Of a DNA stretch of 7,101 bases, positions 1 to 5,347 are shown piece after piece; position 1 is the stretch's first letter; each line of letters starts with the position of its first letter. Below the pieces are notes generated by a model, which saw nothing but the letters and a program-made list of their open reading frames with translations, was not told the origin of the DNA and made no database searches. The stretch is from a bacterium (GTDB taxonomy: Bacteria; Bacillota; Clostridia; Oscillospirales; CAG-272), in assembly GCA_004558975.1 (NCBI GenBank), contig SFZB01000051.1, positions 1-7,101 of the forward strand, in the 5' to 3' direction. The position numbers were made by a program, and so were the translations under genes.

Positions 1-44
1 AACAAAAGAAAAAGTCACCTGATTTCGTGAAAAACCAGGTGACT
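1..44 (-). terminator. Rho-independent terminator of the GNAT gene
   Basis: The inverted repeat AGTCACCTG (13-21) / CAGGTGACT (36-44) forms a perfect 9-bp stem, and TTT/AAA (23-25/32-34) could extend it inside the loop. Read on the minus strand, the stem is followed by a T-rich tract (TTTTCTTTTGTT, 12-1). It begins about 40 bases after the acetyltransferase stop codon, so it is the expected 3' end of that transcript. Confidence 0.85.
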
Positions 45-82
45 ATGTAACCATTATTCAATTCGACAAACTGGAATTGGTT

Positions 83-526
83 TTATAGAGGCCTTTGCAA
101 ATACACCATATCTACAAGGTGTACACCACACTCATATATCGGGTGATCATAATGATCCGTAAAGAAATTTGGCACGGTATGCGAGCGTATAAAGCCACAT
201 TTTTCATAAAAGGGTATCGTCAACGGGCTGTCGCCGGTTCCCACTTGCAGTATCGAAAATTGTCCACGGTATTGTTCAACAAGAAATTCAATCAGTGCTT
301 TGGCATAGCCTTTTCGCTGAAATGGGGGAACTGTAGCGATATTCTTAATTTCAAGTATTCCATTCCCTTCGTCCGTTACGACACACTCGCATTTCACTCC
401 GTCATCATCAAGAACATACATTTTACCTTTATAGAGATAATGGTCAACCATATCTTCCTGCTCATCCGCCAACAGGAGCAAATCAAGATATTGTTTTTTG
501 TTTTCTGTAACTTCTACAATTCTCAT
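83..526 (-). CDS. GNAT-family N-acetyltransferase
   Basis: A 147-residue protein of the GCN5-related N-acetyltransferase fold, which moves an acetyl group from acetyl-CoA to an amine; the substrate cannot be told from sequence. The acetyl-CoA-binding motif A is visible as the strand LEIKNIATV (58-66) followed by the pyrophosphate loop Q70-R-K-G-Y-A75 and its helix. The later segment VGTGDS (95-100) and PFYEKCGF (105-112) match motif B. The whole length resembles small YvbK-like acetyltransferases common in Firmicutes. I chose ATG at 526 because AGGTG (537-533) lies 6 bases upstream; a TTG one codon earlier (529) would leave almost no spacing. It has its own promoter and terminator, so it is monocistronic. 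Its base composition is visibly more AT-rich than the rest of the window, which suggests separate acquisition. The family is sure, the function is not. Confidence 0.9.
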   Translation of the reverse strand: MRIVEVTENKKQYLDLLLLADEQEDMVDHYLYKGKMYVLDDDGVKCECVVTDEGNGILEIKNIATVPPFQRKGYAKALIEFLVEQYRGQFSILQVGTGDSPLTIPFYEKCGFIRSHTVPNFFTDHYDHPIYECGVHLVDMVYLQRPL

Positions 527-562
527 CAATCACACCTGCAAATTCCGATTTATCGATATTTT

Positions 563-591
563 GTTATACCATAAATCTTCCCGATTTTCAA
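563..591 (-). promoter_or_regulatory. Extended -10 sigma-A promoter for the GNAT gene
   Basis: On the minus strand, TTGAAA (591-586) is separated by exactly 17 bases from TATAAC (568-563). A TG dinucleotide one base before the -10 makes it an extended -10 element. The predicted start near 556 gives a leader of about 30 bases with nothing notable except the AGGTG ribosome binding site. Confidence 0.8.
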
Positions 592-627
592 TCTCAATCG
601 CGCAAGAAACTTTGAAAGGAACACCGC

Positions 628-801
628 AACAGCCCCTCGGACGAGCCGAGGGGAACTCGGCAAGAAAGGCTTTGCGCGCAGGAAGTCAAAGTCATCTGTG
701 CTGCAGACTTGCGGAGCAAGTCTGCCTAAAAGAATGCTCCGCATTCTCGCGCAGAACTTTGCTCCTGCACGCGCCGATACAAGTTGAACAAGCCCTGCCA
801 A
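628..801. repeat. 174-bp tandem repeat, copy 1 (tRNA-Gln-related, hairpin-rich)
   Basis: First of two directly repeated 174-bp units, about 95% identical by my hand count (roughly 8 differences). Left to right it holds: a terminator-like hairpin CCCCTCGG/CCGAGGGG (633-640/646-653); a segment that on the minus strand resembles the anticodon arm and D arm of the nearby tRNA-Gln (about 725-674); a 10-bp hairpin GCAGACTTGC-GGA-GCAAGTCTGC (703-725); a 7-bp hairpin AGAATGC-TCC-GCATTCT (731-747); and a plus-strand segment (752-800) resembling the 3' half of tRNA-Gln, ending CCCTGCCA. The outer arms are imperfect inverted repeats of each other. Open reading frames cross it on both strands, but I take them as non-coding. 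About 35 bases before it (592-627) show nothing recognisable. Confidence 0.9.
752..800 (+). pseudogene. tRNA-Gln 3'-half relic in repeat copy 1
   Basis: Read on the plus strand this segment aligns with the anticodon arm to CCA end of the intact tRNA-Gln on the minus strand, with one gap and about 39 of 49 positions matching by hand. CTCCTGCACGCGC and the terminal CCCTGCCA are identical. The T-arm stem and TTCGA loop are not preserved, so it is unlikely to be a working tRNA. It lies in the opposite orientation to the real gene. The resemblance is seen in the sequence; descent from tRNA-Gln is inferred. Confidence 0.4.
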
Positions 802-975
802 AACAGCCCCTCGGACGAGCCGAGGGAAACTCGGTAAGGACAGCTTCGCGCGCAGGAAGTCAAAGTCATCTGTGCTGCAGACTTGCGGAGCAAGTCTGCC
901 TAAAAGAATGCTCCGCATTCTCGCGCAGAACTTTGCTCCTGCGCGCGCCGATACAAGTTGAACAAACCCTGCCAA
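802..975. repeat. 174-bp tandem repeat, copy 2 (tRNA-Gln-related, hairpin-rich)
   Basis: Second copy, directly abutting the first with the same order of elements: terminator-like hairpin (stem CCCTCGG/CCGAGGG, 808-814/820-826), minus-oriented tRNA-Gln-like arm (about 899-848), hairpin 877-899, hairpin 905-921 and plus-oriented tRNA-Gln-like 3' half (926-974). The pattern then restarts at 976 as the tRNA-Gln terminator, a third, partial unit. Differences from copy 1 cluster at 653-680 versus 827-854, between the hairpin and the first tRNA-like arm. The central part (about 855-941) is unchanged. Confidence 0.9.
926..974 (+). pseudogene. tRNA-Gln 3'-half relic in repeat copy 2
   Basis: Counterpart of the copy 1 relic, 174 bases downstream. 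It differs from copy 1 at two positions (a G in place of A in the CTGCACGC stretch, and an A in place of G just before the terminal CCCTGCCA). It ends in the same GCCA that closes a mature tRNA, and it converges on the real tRNA-Gln gene. The two tRNA-like 3' ends meet at one shared hairpin terminator. Confidence 0.4.
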
Positions 976-1015
976 AACAGCCCCTCGGGCAAGCCGAGGG
1001 GCTGTTTTGGCAGGG
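967..1015. terminator. Long palindromic terminator downstream of tRNA-Gln
   Basis: A perfect 22-bp inverted repeat (967-988 / 994-1015) with the 5-base loop GCAAG. Its GC core CAGCCCCTCGG/CCGAGGGGCTG is flanked by A4 on one side and T4 on the other, so it can act as a terminator in either direction; here it ends the minus-strand tRNA-Gln transcript. The outer 8 bp of the stem are the last 8 bases of the tRNA itself (CCCTGCCA on the minus strand), an unusual overlap. Confidence 0.8.
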
Positions 1016-1084
1016 ATAGCTGGACTCGAACCAGCGCGTGCAGGAGTCAAAGTCCTGTGCCTTAACCGACTTGGCTATATCCCT
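1008..1084 (-). tRNA. tRNA-Gln (anticodon UUG)
   Basis: A complete 77-base cloverleaf on the minus strand with an encoded CCA. Acceptor stem AGGGATA/TATCCCT (weak A1-U72 pair), D arm GCC-loop-GGC, anticodon stem CAGGA/TCCTG around loop CTTTGAC (anticodon TTG at positions 34-36), 5-base variable loop CACGC, T arm GCTGG-TTCGAGT-CCAGC, and G73 followed by CCA. G73 and a weak first acceptor pair are known identity features of tRNA-Gln. It reads CAA codons, and CAG by wobble. It has its own promoter 16 bases upstream and is transcribed apart from yebC. Confidence 0.96.
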
Positions 1085-1099
1085 TTATGACCGGGGTTT

Positions 1100-1128
1100 A
1101 TTGTATCACAGCCGTACGGGAATGTCAA
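1100..1128 (-). promoter_or_regulatory. Strong sigma-A promoter for tRNA-Gln
   Basis: On the minus strand TTGACA (1128-1123) is followed by a 17-base spacer and TACAAT (1105-1100), with TG just ahead of the -10. The expected start near 1093 is about 9 bases before the tRNA 5' end. The -35 is half of a near-palindrome (TGTCAACCGTTTGACA, 1123-1138, one mismatched pair). Confidence 0.88.
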
Positions 1129-1137
1129 CCGTTTGAC

Positions 1138-1184
1138 AAAAAAGTCGTCATGCCGTGCGGCTGTAGCCGGGAGCGACCCGGGGC
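1138..1184 (-). terminator. Possible weak terminator of yebC
   Basis: Just after the yebC stop, the minus strand carries overlapping GC-rich hairpins (for example CCGGG-TCGCT-CCCGG, and GTCG/CGAC closing a larger imperfect stem) followed by six T residues (1143-1138). Stem pairing next to the T run is imperfect, so termination may be partial, with some read-through into tRNA-Gln. Confidence 0.35.
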
Positions 1185-1910
1185 TTACGCCTCCCAGTTA
1201 TGGAAAACGTTCGTTACGTCGTCGTCCTCTTCCAGTTTTTCGAGCAGGAGGTTCATGAACTTGATGTCGTCCTCGCCGCTGAGCGTCACGTAAGAAGACG
1301 GCACCATCGCGCGGTCGGCGCTCTCCAATTTGTAGCCCAGTTTCGTGAGAGCTTCGGCAACGGCGGTCACGTCGTCCGTCTCGGTATAGATCTCATATAC
1401 GCCGTCGGAGCCGTCAAAGTCGGTCGCACCCGCTTCGAGCGCCGCCTCCATGAGTTTCTCCTCGTCGATTTCCTCATCCTCGTCGATGATCTCGATGACG
1501 CCCTTCTCCTCAAACATGAAGGAGACGCAACCCGAGTTCCCCATGTTGCCATGGTACTTCGAGAAGTAGGAGCGGATATTGCCCGCCGTGCGGTTACGGT
1601 TATCCGTCGCGGTCTCGACAATGACGGCGACACCGGAGGGACCGTACCCTTCGTAGGTGATCTCCTCAAAGTCGATATCCTTCGCCTCGGAGAACTTTTT
1701 GAGTACGCGCTCAATGTTGTCATTCGGCACGTTGTTGGCTTTCGCCTTGGCAATCAGGTCACGCAGTTTGCTGTTGACGTTCGGGTCGGCGCCACCCGCC
1801 TTGATGGCGACCGCCATCTCCTTCCCGATACGGGTGAACACCTTCGCCTTTGCGGCATCGGATTTTTCTTTCTTGTGTTTGATGTTGTTCCATTTACTAT
1901 GTCCGCTCAT
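1185..1910 (-). CDS. yebC: YebC/PmpR-family (TACO1-like) protein
   Basis: A 241-residue cytosolic protein matching the YebC/TACO1 family over its full length. The N-terminal signature MSGHSKWNNIKHKK, with AAKAKVF and the GGADPNVNSKLR stretch, is diagnostic, as are EGYGPSGVAVIVE and the RNRTAGNIRSYFSK region. Family members were first described as DNA-binding regulators. More recent work on bacterial YebC and mitochondrial TACO1 supports a translation role in helping ribosomes through difficult stretches such as proline runs. An acidic stretch (IDEDEEIDEEKL) follows the middle domain. ATG at 1910 is set by AGGAG (1921-1917) six bases upstream. It follows argS by 29 bases and is probably the last gene of the kinase-like/argS/yebC operon. 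It has usual family length and nothing broken. Confidence 0.96.
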   Translation of the reverse strand: MSGHSKWNNIKHKKEKSDAAKAKVFTRIGKEMAVAIKAGGADPNVNSKLRDLIAKAKANNVPNDNIERVLKKFSEAKDIDFEEITYEGYGPSGVAVIVETATDNRNRTAGNIRSYFSKYHGNMGNSGCVSFMFEEKGVIEIIDEDEEIDEEKLMEAALEAGATDFDGSDGVYEIYTETDDVTAVAEALTKLGYKLESADRAMVPSSYVTLSGEDDIKFMNLLLEKLEEDDDVTNVFHNWEA

Positions 1911-1939
1911 GGTAATCTCCTCAGTCCGTTATTCAATCA

Positions 1940-3658
1940 TTAAATCTGTTCGGGGGTGGAAAGGCAGATCAGATGCAGGGCGGTGCCCAGCACCCGGTTG
2001 GTCGCGGCGGTGAGCGCCACGCGGCTCTCGCGCGTGATCTCGTCCTCGCAGTTCAGGATCTTGCACTCGTGGTAGAAGCGGTTGAACGCCGCCGCGAGGT
2101 CAAGAATATAGCGCGTGATCACCGACGGCTCATAGTCCGCAAGCGCCGCCTCGACGCGCTCGGGGAACATGGCAATCGTCTTGGCGAGCGCCGCCTCCTC
2201 GGCGGTCGCGCTCTCGGCGCGCCACGTCGCTGTACCATTGTACTTTTTTAAGACGGAGCAGGTGCGCGCGTAGGTGTACTGCGCATAAGGTCCCGTGTTC
2301 CCGTCAAAAGACAGCGCGTCCTCGAGGACGAAGTTGATATCGCGGATCCGGTTGTTCGACAGGTAATGGAACACCACTGCCCCGACGCCGACCTGCTCGG
2401 CAATATCGTCTCTGCCCGCGAGCGCCGGATTCTTCTCGACCATGATCGCCTTGACCTTTTCGATCGCCTGCGCGAACAGGTCGCGGAGCAATACCACGTT
2501 CCCCGTCCGGGTCGCCAGTTTCTCCCCGTTGACGGACACCGTGCCGTAAGGCACATGGACGAGTTCCCCGTACCACGGGTACCCCATGAGTTCCACCACC
2601 TTGAACCACTGTTGGAAGTGCAGGCACTGCTGGGCACTCGTGACGTAGATCATGCGGTCAAAGTGATATGTCTCTTTCCGATACACCGCCGCCGCGATGT
2701 CACGCGTCGGGTAGAGGGTCGAGCCGTCGCGCTTGAGGATCAGGCAGGGCGGCATCCCGTAGGCTTCAAGATCCACGATGGACGCGCCGTCATCAATCTT
2801 GAGCAACCCCATTTCGCGCAGTTTTTCGACCTGCGCCGGCATTTTATCGGTGTAGAAGCTCTCGCCCTTGTAGGAGTCAAACGTGATGCCGAGCTGCTTA
2901 TACGTCTTTTCGTACTCGGCGAGCGAAATCTCAATGAACCATTTCCAGAGCGCGATATTCTCCTCGTCGCCGAGTTCCATCTTGTGAAACTCCGCGCGGG
3001 CGGCGTCCGCGAGGGCGGTGCCCTCCTCTTCGGCAATCGCGTTATTGATTTTCACATAAAGCGCAACGAGACTGTCGATACCGCCCCGCTCGATTTCTTC
3101 CCGGCTGCCCCACTTCTTGTAGGCGACGATCAGTTTTCCGAACTGTGTCCCCCAGTCGCCGAGGTAGTTGATGCCGATGCAGTTCCACCCCGCGAACTTG
3201 TGCAGGAGTTTGAGCGAATGCCCGATGACCGTCGTGCCGAGATGCCCGATATGGAACGGCTTCGCCACGTTCGGCGAGGAATAGTCGAGGACGACCGTCT
3301 TCCCCACCCCGTCCATCGGAGAGCCGTAGGTCTCGCCGCGTTCGGCGACCTCGGAGGTGACGCGGGCGGCAAGCCCCGCCCCGTCAAAGAAGAAGTTGAG
3401 GTACCCGCCGACCGCCTCGACTTTGGCGTACAGCGTGTTCCCCTCGAATGCCCCGGCGAGCGCCGTCGCGATCATCGCCGGTGCGCGGCGGAGCGATTTC
3501 GACAGCTTGAAGCACGGGAGCGCGAGGTCGCCCATGTTCGCGTCGGGCGGGTATTCAAACATGGCGAAGAGTTCGTCCGCCGTCAGCGTTGCGCCCGGAA
3601 ATTCCGCGGCGATCCGCTCCGCGAGGAGCGCGGCGGTACGCTGTTTGAGTGCGATCAT
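1940..3658 (-). CDS. argS: Arginyl-tRNA synthetase (ArgRS)
   Basis: A 572-residue class I aminoacyl-tRNA synthetase that joins arginine to tRNA-Arg using ATP, in the cytosol. Domains in order: N-terminal Add1 tRNA-contact domain (about 1-95); Rossmann catalytic core with the ArgRS signature SPNVAKPFHIGHL (128-140; HIGH motif 136-139) and INYLGDWGTQFGK (163-175); a KMSKS-equivalent loop GEKLATRTGN (378-387), where KLATR stands in for KMSKS as in many ArgRS; and a C-terminal DALR anticodon-binding domain (about 455-572) with TGPYAQYTYAR at its start. ATG 3658 shares one base with the TGA of the upstream kinase-like gene (TGATG), pointing to translational coupling; GGAGG (3673-3669) lies 10 bases before it. 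I see no T-box upstream of the operon. Length and motifs are normal. Confidence 0.98.
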   Translation of the reverse strand: MIALKQRTAALLAERIAAEFPGATLTADELFAMFEYPPDANMGDLALPCFKLSKSLRRAPAMIATALAGAFEGNTLYAKVEAVGGYLNFFFDGAGLAARVTSEVAERGETYGSPMDGVGKTVVLDYSSPNVAKPFHIGHLGTTVIGHSLKLLHKFAGWNCIGINYLGDWGTQFGKLIVAYKKWGSREEIERGGIDSLVALYVKINNAIAEEEGTALADAARAEFHKMELGDEENIALWKWFIEISLAEYEKTYKQLGITFDSYKGESFYTDKMPAQVEKLREMGLLKIDDGASIVDLEAYGMPPCLILKRDGSTLYPTRDIAAAVYRKETYHFDRMIYVTSAQQCLHFQQWFKVVELMGYPWYGELVHVPYGTVSVNGEKLATRTGNVVLLRDLFAQAIEKVKAIMVEKNPALAGRDDIAEQVGVGAVVFHYLSNNRIRDINFVLEDALSFDGNTGPYAQYTYARTCSVLKKYNGTATWRAESATAEEAALAKTIAMFPERVEAALADYEPSVITRYILDLAAAFNRFYHECKILNCEDEITRESRVALTAATNRVLGTALHLICLSTPEQI

Positions 3659-4479
3659 CAGAGAGAATCCTCCATTTTTACAAAGCGATCCACCTCCACC
3701 GCCGCTTCGGCGAGCCGGACGGGCAGGAAGGTACTGTCAAGGAGCGAGTACGCGAGCGCGACCTCCGCCCCCGACACAAGATAGAAGGCGTCGTTAAGCG
3801 GCACGACCGCCGGGGTCGGCACCGGGGTACCGAGTTCCAGCGCGGTATGGCACGCGTCGACGAGCGCCGGGTCGGGCGCCGTATCCGGGTAGCAAAGGCG
3901 GCGCGGGCAAAGCAGTCGGCGGCGTTCGTTCTCGCCCGCTTGCCATGCGCGGTAGCCGCGCTCGATCTCCTCGGCGACTTCCTCCGGGGTGGCGTACGTC
4001 GTATCGACCACCAGATCATAGTTTTCCAGGTTCTTGCAGTCGACGCCGTAGAGGTCGAAGTAGCGTTTCTTCTCACTCATCTTGCGGGCGCGAATCCGCG
4101 CCGTCGCCTCCTCGAGCGAGGAGAACTTCTCCGCCTGCCGTCCCGCCTGCATGATGCGGATAGCGGCGACGGTGGGGTCGGTCGTGAGATACACGCGGTA
4201 CGTCTCCCGCGTGAAATGCCACGCCATGCGCGAGTCGATGATGAGCGTGCGGGGGTCGTCCGAGAGCGCGATCAGCCGGTCGTCAAACGCCCGATCCTGT
4301 TCCGGATGCGTCTCCATGAAGATATTGAAAGCCGCGATGTCCATTCCCATCGAGGCCGCGATCTCGCGTGCGATGACACCCGTGCCGTAGTATTCCGCGC
4401 CGATCCTCGGCGCAAGGATATCCGCGACGGTGGACTTCCCGCTGCCGAGGTCGCCGGCAAGAGAGATTTTATTCCGCAT
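3658..4479 (-). CDS. Cytidylate-kinase-like P-loop protein with C-terminal extension
   Basis: A 273-residue protein. Residues 1 to about 180 look like the cytidylate-kinase-like P-loop family: Walker A GDLGSGKST (9-17), YYGTGVIARE (30-39), IDSRMAWHF (81-89), a lid-like stretch with arginines (R125-R140) and YDLVVDTT (154-161). It probably phosphorylates a nucleoside monophosphate such as CMP, but the substrate is not proved and a canonical cmk may exist elsewhere. Residues about 185-273 are extra. They contain C191 and C196 and a stretch, VVPLNDAFYLVSG to LPVRL (225-256), that reads like a degenerate ParB-type fold. It is the first gene after a perfect-consensus promoter and overlaps argS by one base. 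ATG 4479 is supported by AGGAG (4490-4486) with 6-base spacing. Confidence 0.8.
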   Translation of the reverse strand: MRNKISLAGDLGSGKSTVADILAPRIGAEYYGTGVIAREIAASMGMDIAAFNIFMETHPEQDRAFDDRLIALSDDPRTLIIDSRMAWHFTRETYRVYLTTDPTVAAIRIMQAGRQAEKFSSLEEATARIRARKMSEKKRYFDLYGVDCKNLENYDLVVDTTYATPEEVAEEIERGYRAWQAGENERRRLLCPRRLCYPDTAPDPALVDACHTALELGTPVPTPAVVPLNDAFYLVSGAEVALAYSLLDSTFLPVRLAEAAVEVDRFVKMEDSL

Positions 4480-4511
4480 AACGCTCTCCTTGTTACCAAT
4501 TTAACTTTAAT

Positions 4512-4540
4512 ATTATATCGCACGTGTGCGCCCCTGTCAA
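4512..4540 (-). promoter_or_regulatory. Perfect-consensus sigma-A promoter of the kinase-like/argS/yebC operon
   Basis: On the minus strand, TTGACA (4540-4535) and TATAAT (4517-4512) are separated by exactly 17 bases. The start is expected near 4505, giving a leader of about 25 bases. The spacer contains a hyphenated palindrome, and another palindrome sits just upstream of the -35. Confidence 0.92.
4519..4530. promoter_or_regulatory. Candidate operator palindrome inside promoter spacer
   Basis: CGCACGTGTGCG has 5-bp inverted arms (CGCAC/GTGCG) around GT and lies between the -35 and -10 of the operon promoter. A protein bound there would block RNA polymerase. No regulator is recognised, so this is only a candidate. 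Confidence 0.3.
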
Positions 4541-4545
4541 GGCAT

Positions 4546-4561
4546 CGTTACCGCGATAACG
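4546..4561. promoter_or_regulatory. Candidate regulatory palindrome upstream of the -35
   Basis: CGTTACCGCGATAACG is a 16-bp palindrome with one mismatched pair, ending 5 bases upstream of the -35 hexamer. It could be an activator or repressor site. It also directly follows the rsmG terminator T run, so it may be an extra RNA hairpin instead. Confidence 0.3.
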
Positions 4562-4587
4562 AAAAAAGGAGCAAATTCGCTCCTTTT
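4562..4587 (-). terminator. Rho-independent terminator of the ABC-F/rsmG transcript
   Basis: On the minus strand AAAAGGAGC (4587-4579), loop GAATTT and GCTCCTTTT (4572-4564) form a 9-bp stem ending in a run of six T residues (4567-4562). It starts 6 bases after the rsmG stop codon and separates that unit from the promoter of the next operon. Confidence 0.93.
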
Positions 4588-4593
4588 GTCGTT

Positions 4594-5337
4594 TTACAGC
4601 GGTTTTTTGGAGATCTGCGCCCATGCGCGCGGATACGCCGCCGGGGTCTTTTTCCGTTTGGCAATCCGCACGGCGGCGTGGCTCTGCTCGCCGTAGGCGG
4701 CGGAACGCAGGGGGGTCTCGTCGATTGCGACGACCTCTCCCCCGAGGATCGCAAGCGCGCGTTTGGCGCCCGCCGTCTCGTAGGCGGCGTTCTTGCCCTT
4801 CATGGCAATCATCTCTCCGCCGACCTTCACGAACGGCAGGAGCAACTCCGCGAGCGAGCGCATCTCTGTCACGGCGCGTGCCGTCGCATAGTCGAAGCGT
4901 TCCCGATAATTCCCGTCGGCGGCGATTTCCTCCGCCCGCGCGGTCAGACACGTCACGTTGTCCAGCCCGAAGAGGCGCGCCGTCTCACGGACATACGCCA
5001 CCTTTTTCTCGGTCGAATCCACGGCGAGGAGCTGTAAATCCGGGCGCAACACCGCGAGCGGCAGGGTCGGGAACCCGGCGCCGCAGCCGACGTCGATGAC
5101 CGTCGCCCCCTTCTTCATATACTTCGTGATCAGGGCGCAGTCCGCATAGTGCAGGAGCGCGATCTTGCCGGGGTCGGTCAGTGCCGTGAGATTGTATTTT
5201 TCATTCTCGGTGAGCAGGCGTTCGGTCATCGCCGTCAATGTCTTTACCCGGTCGAAACTAAGCATCCCCCCGATACCGTTCTCGGAGAACGCCCGCCCGA
5301 GCGTCGCCCCGAACGCCGCCGCATCAAACTCTGCCAT
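4594..5337 (-). CDS. rsmG: 16S rRNA (guanine-527-N7)-methyltransferase RsmG
   Basis: A 247-residue SAM-dependent methyltransferase that modifies G527 of 16S rRNA in the small ribosomal subunit; known losses in other bacteria give low-level streptomycin resistance. Visible motifs: KYNLTA (47-52), HYADC (63-67, usual H-x-x-D-S/C), SAM-binding motif I VIDVGCGAGFP (80-90), the acidic strand end LAVDS (104-108) and ATARAV (151-156). The C-terminal KTPAAYPRAWAQISKKPL is typical of RsmG. Start ATG 5337 is set by AAAGGAG (5349-5343), which overlaps the stop codon of the ABC-F gene and lies 10 bases downstream of its last sense codon, so the two genes are probably co-transcribed and coupled. Length is normal. 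Confidence 0.96.
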   Translation of the reverse strand: MAEFDAAAFGATLGRAFSENGIGGMLSFDRVKTLTAMTERLLTENEKYNLTALTDPGKIALLHYADCALITKYMKKGATVIDVGCGAGFPTLPLAVLRPDLQLLAVDSTEKKVAYVRETARLFGLDNVTCLTARAEEIAADGNYRERFDYATARAVTEMRSLAELLLPFVKVGGEMIAMKGKNAAYETAGAKRALAILGGEVVAIDETPLRSAAYGEQSHAAVRIAKRKKTPAAYPRAWAQISKKPL

Positions 5338-5347
5338 AGTCTCTCCT

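Noticed and set aside
628..1007. CRISPR array
   Set aside because: There are only two full copies of a long 174-bp unit that abut directly, with no short repeats separated by unique spacers.
498..1050. Open reading frames of 166-173 codons crossing the repeats on both strands
   Set aside because: They consist of the 174-bp repeat translated twice (174 is divisible by 3, so the frame is kept), have no good ribosome binding site, and overlap hairpins and the tRNA gene. They are products of the repeat, not genes.
1200..1943. 247-codon plus-strand frame opposite yebC
   Set aside because: yebC on the other strand is unmistakable; the frame is an antisense shadow with no recognisable domain or start signals.
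4480..4511. T-box or other riboswitch before the argS operon
   Set aside because: The predicted leader is only about 25 bases, too short for a T-box, and no specifier or antiterminator sequence is present.
2366..5037. Long plus-strand frames (2366-3784 and 3649-5037)
   Set aside because: They run antisense to argS, the kinase-like gene and rsmG and are arginine-rich, as expected from GC-rich third positions. No family is recognisable and no ribosome binding site is seen.
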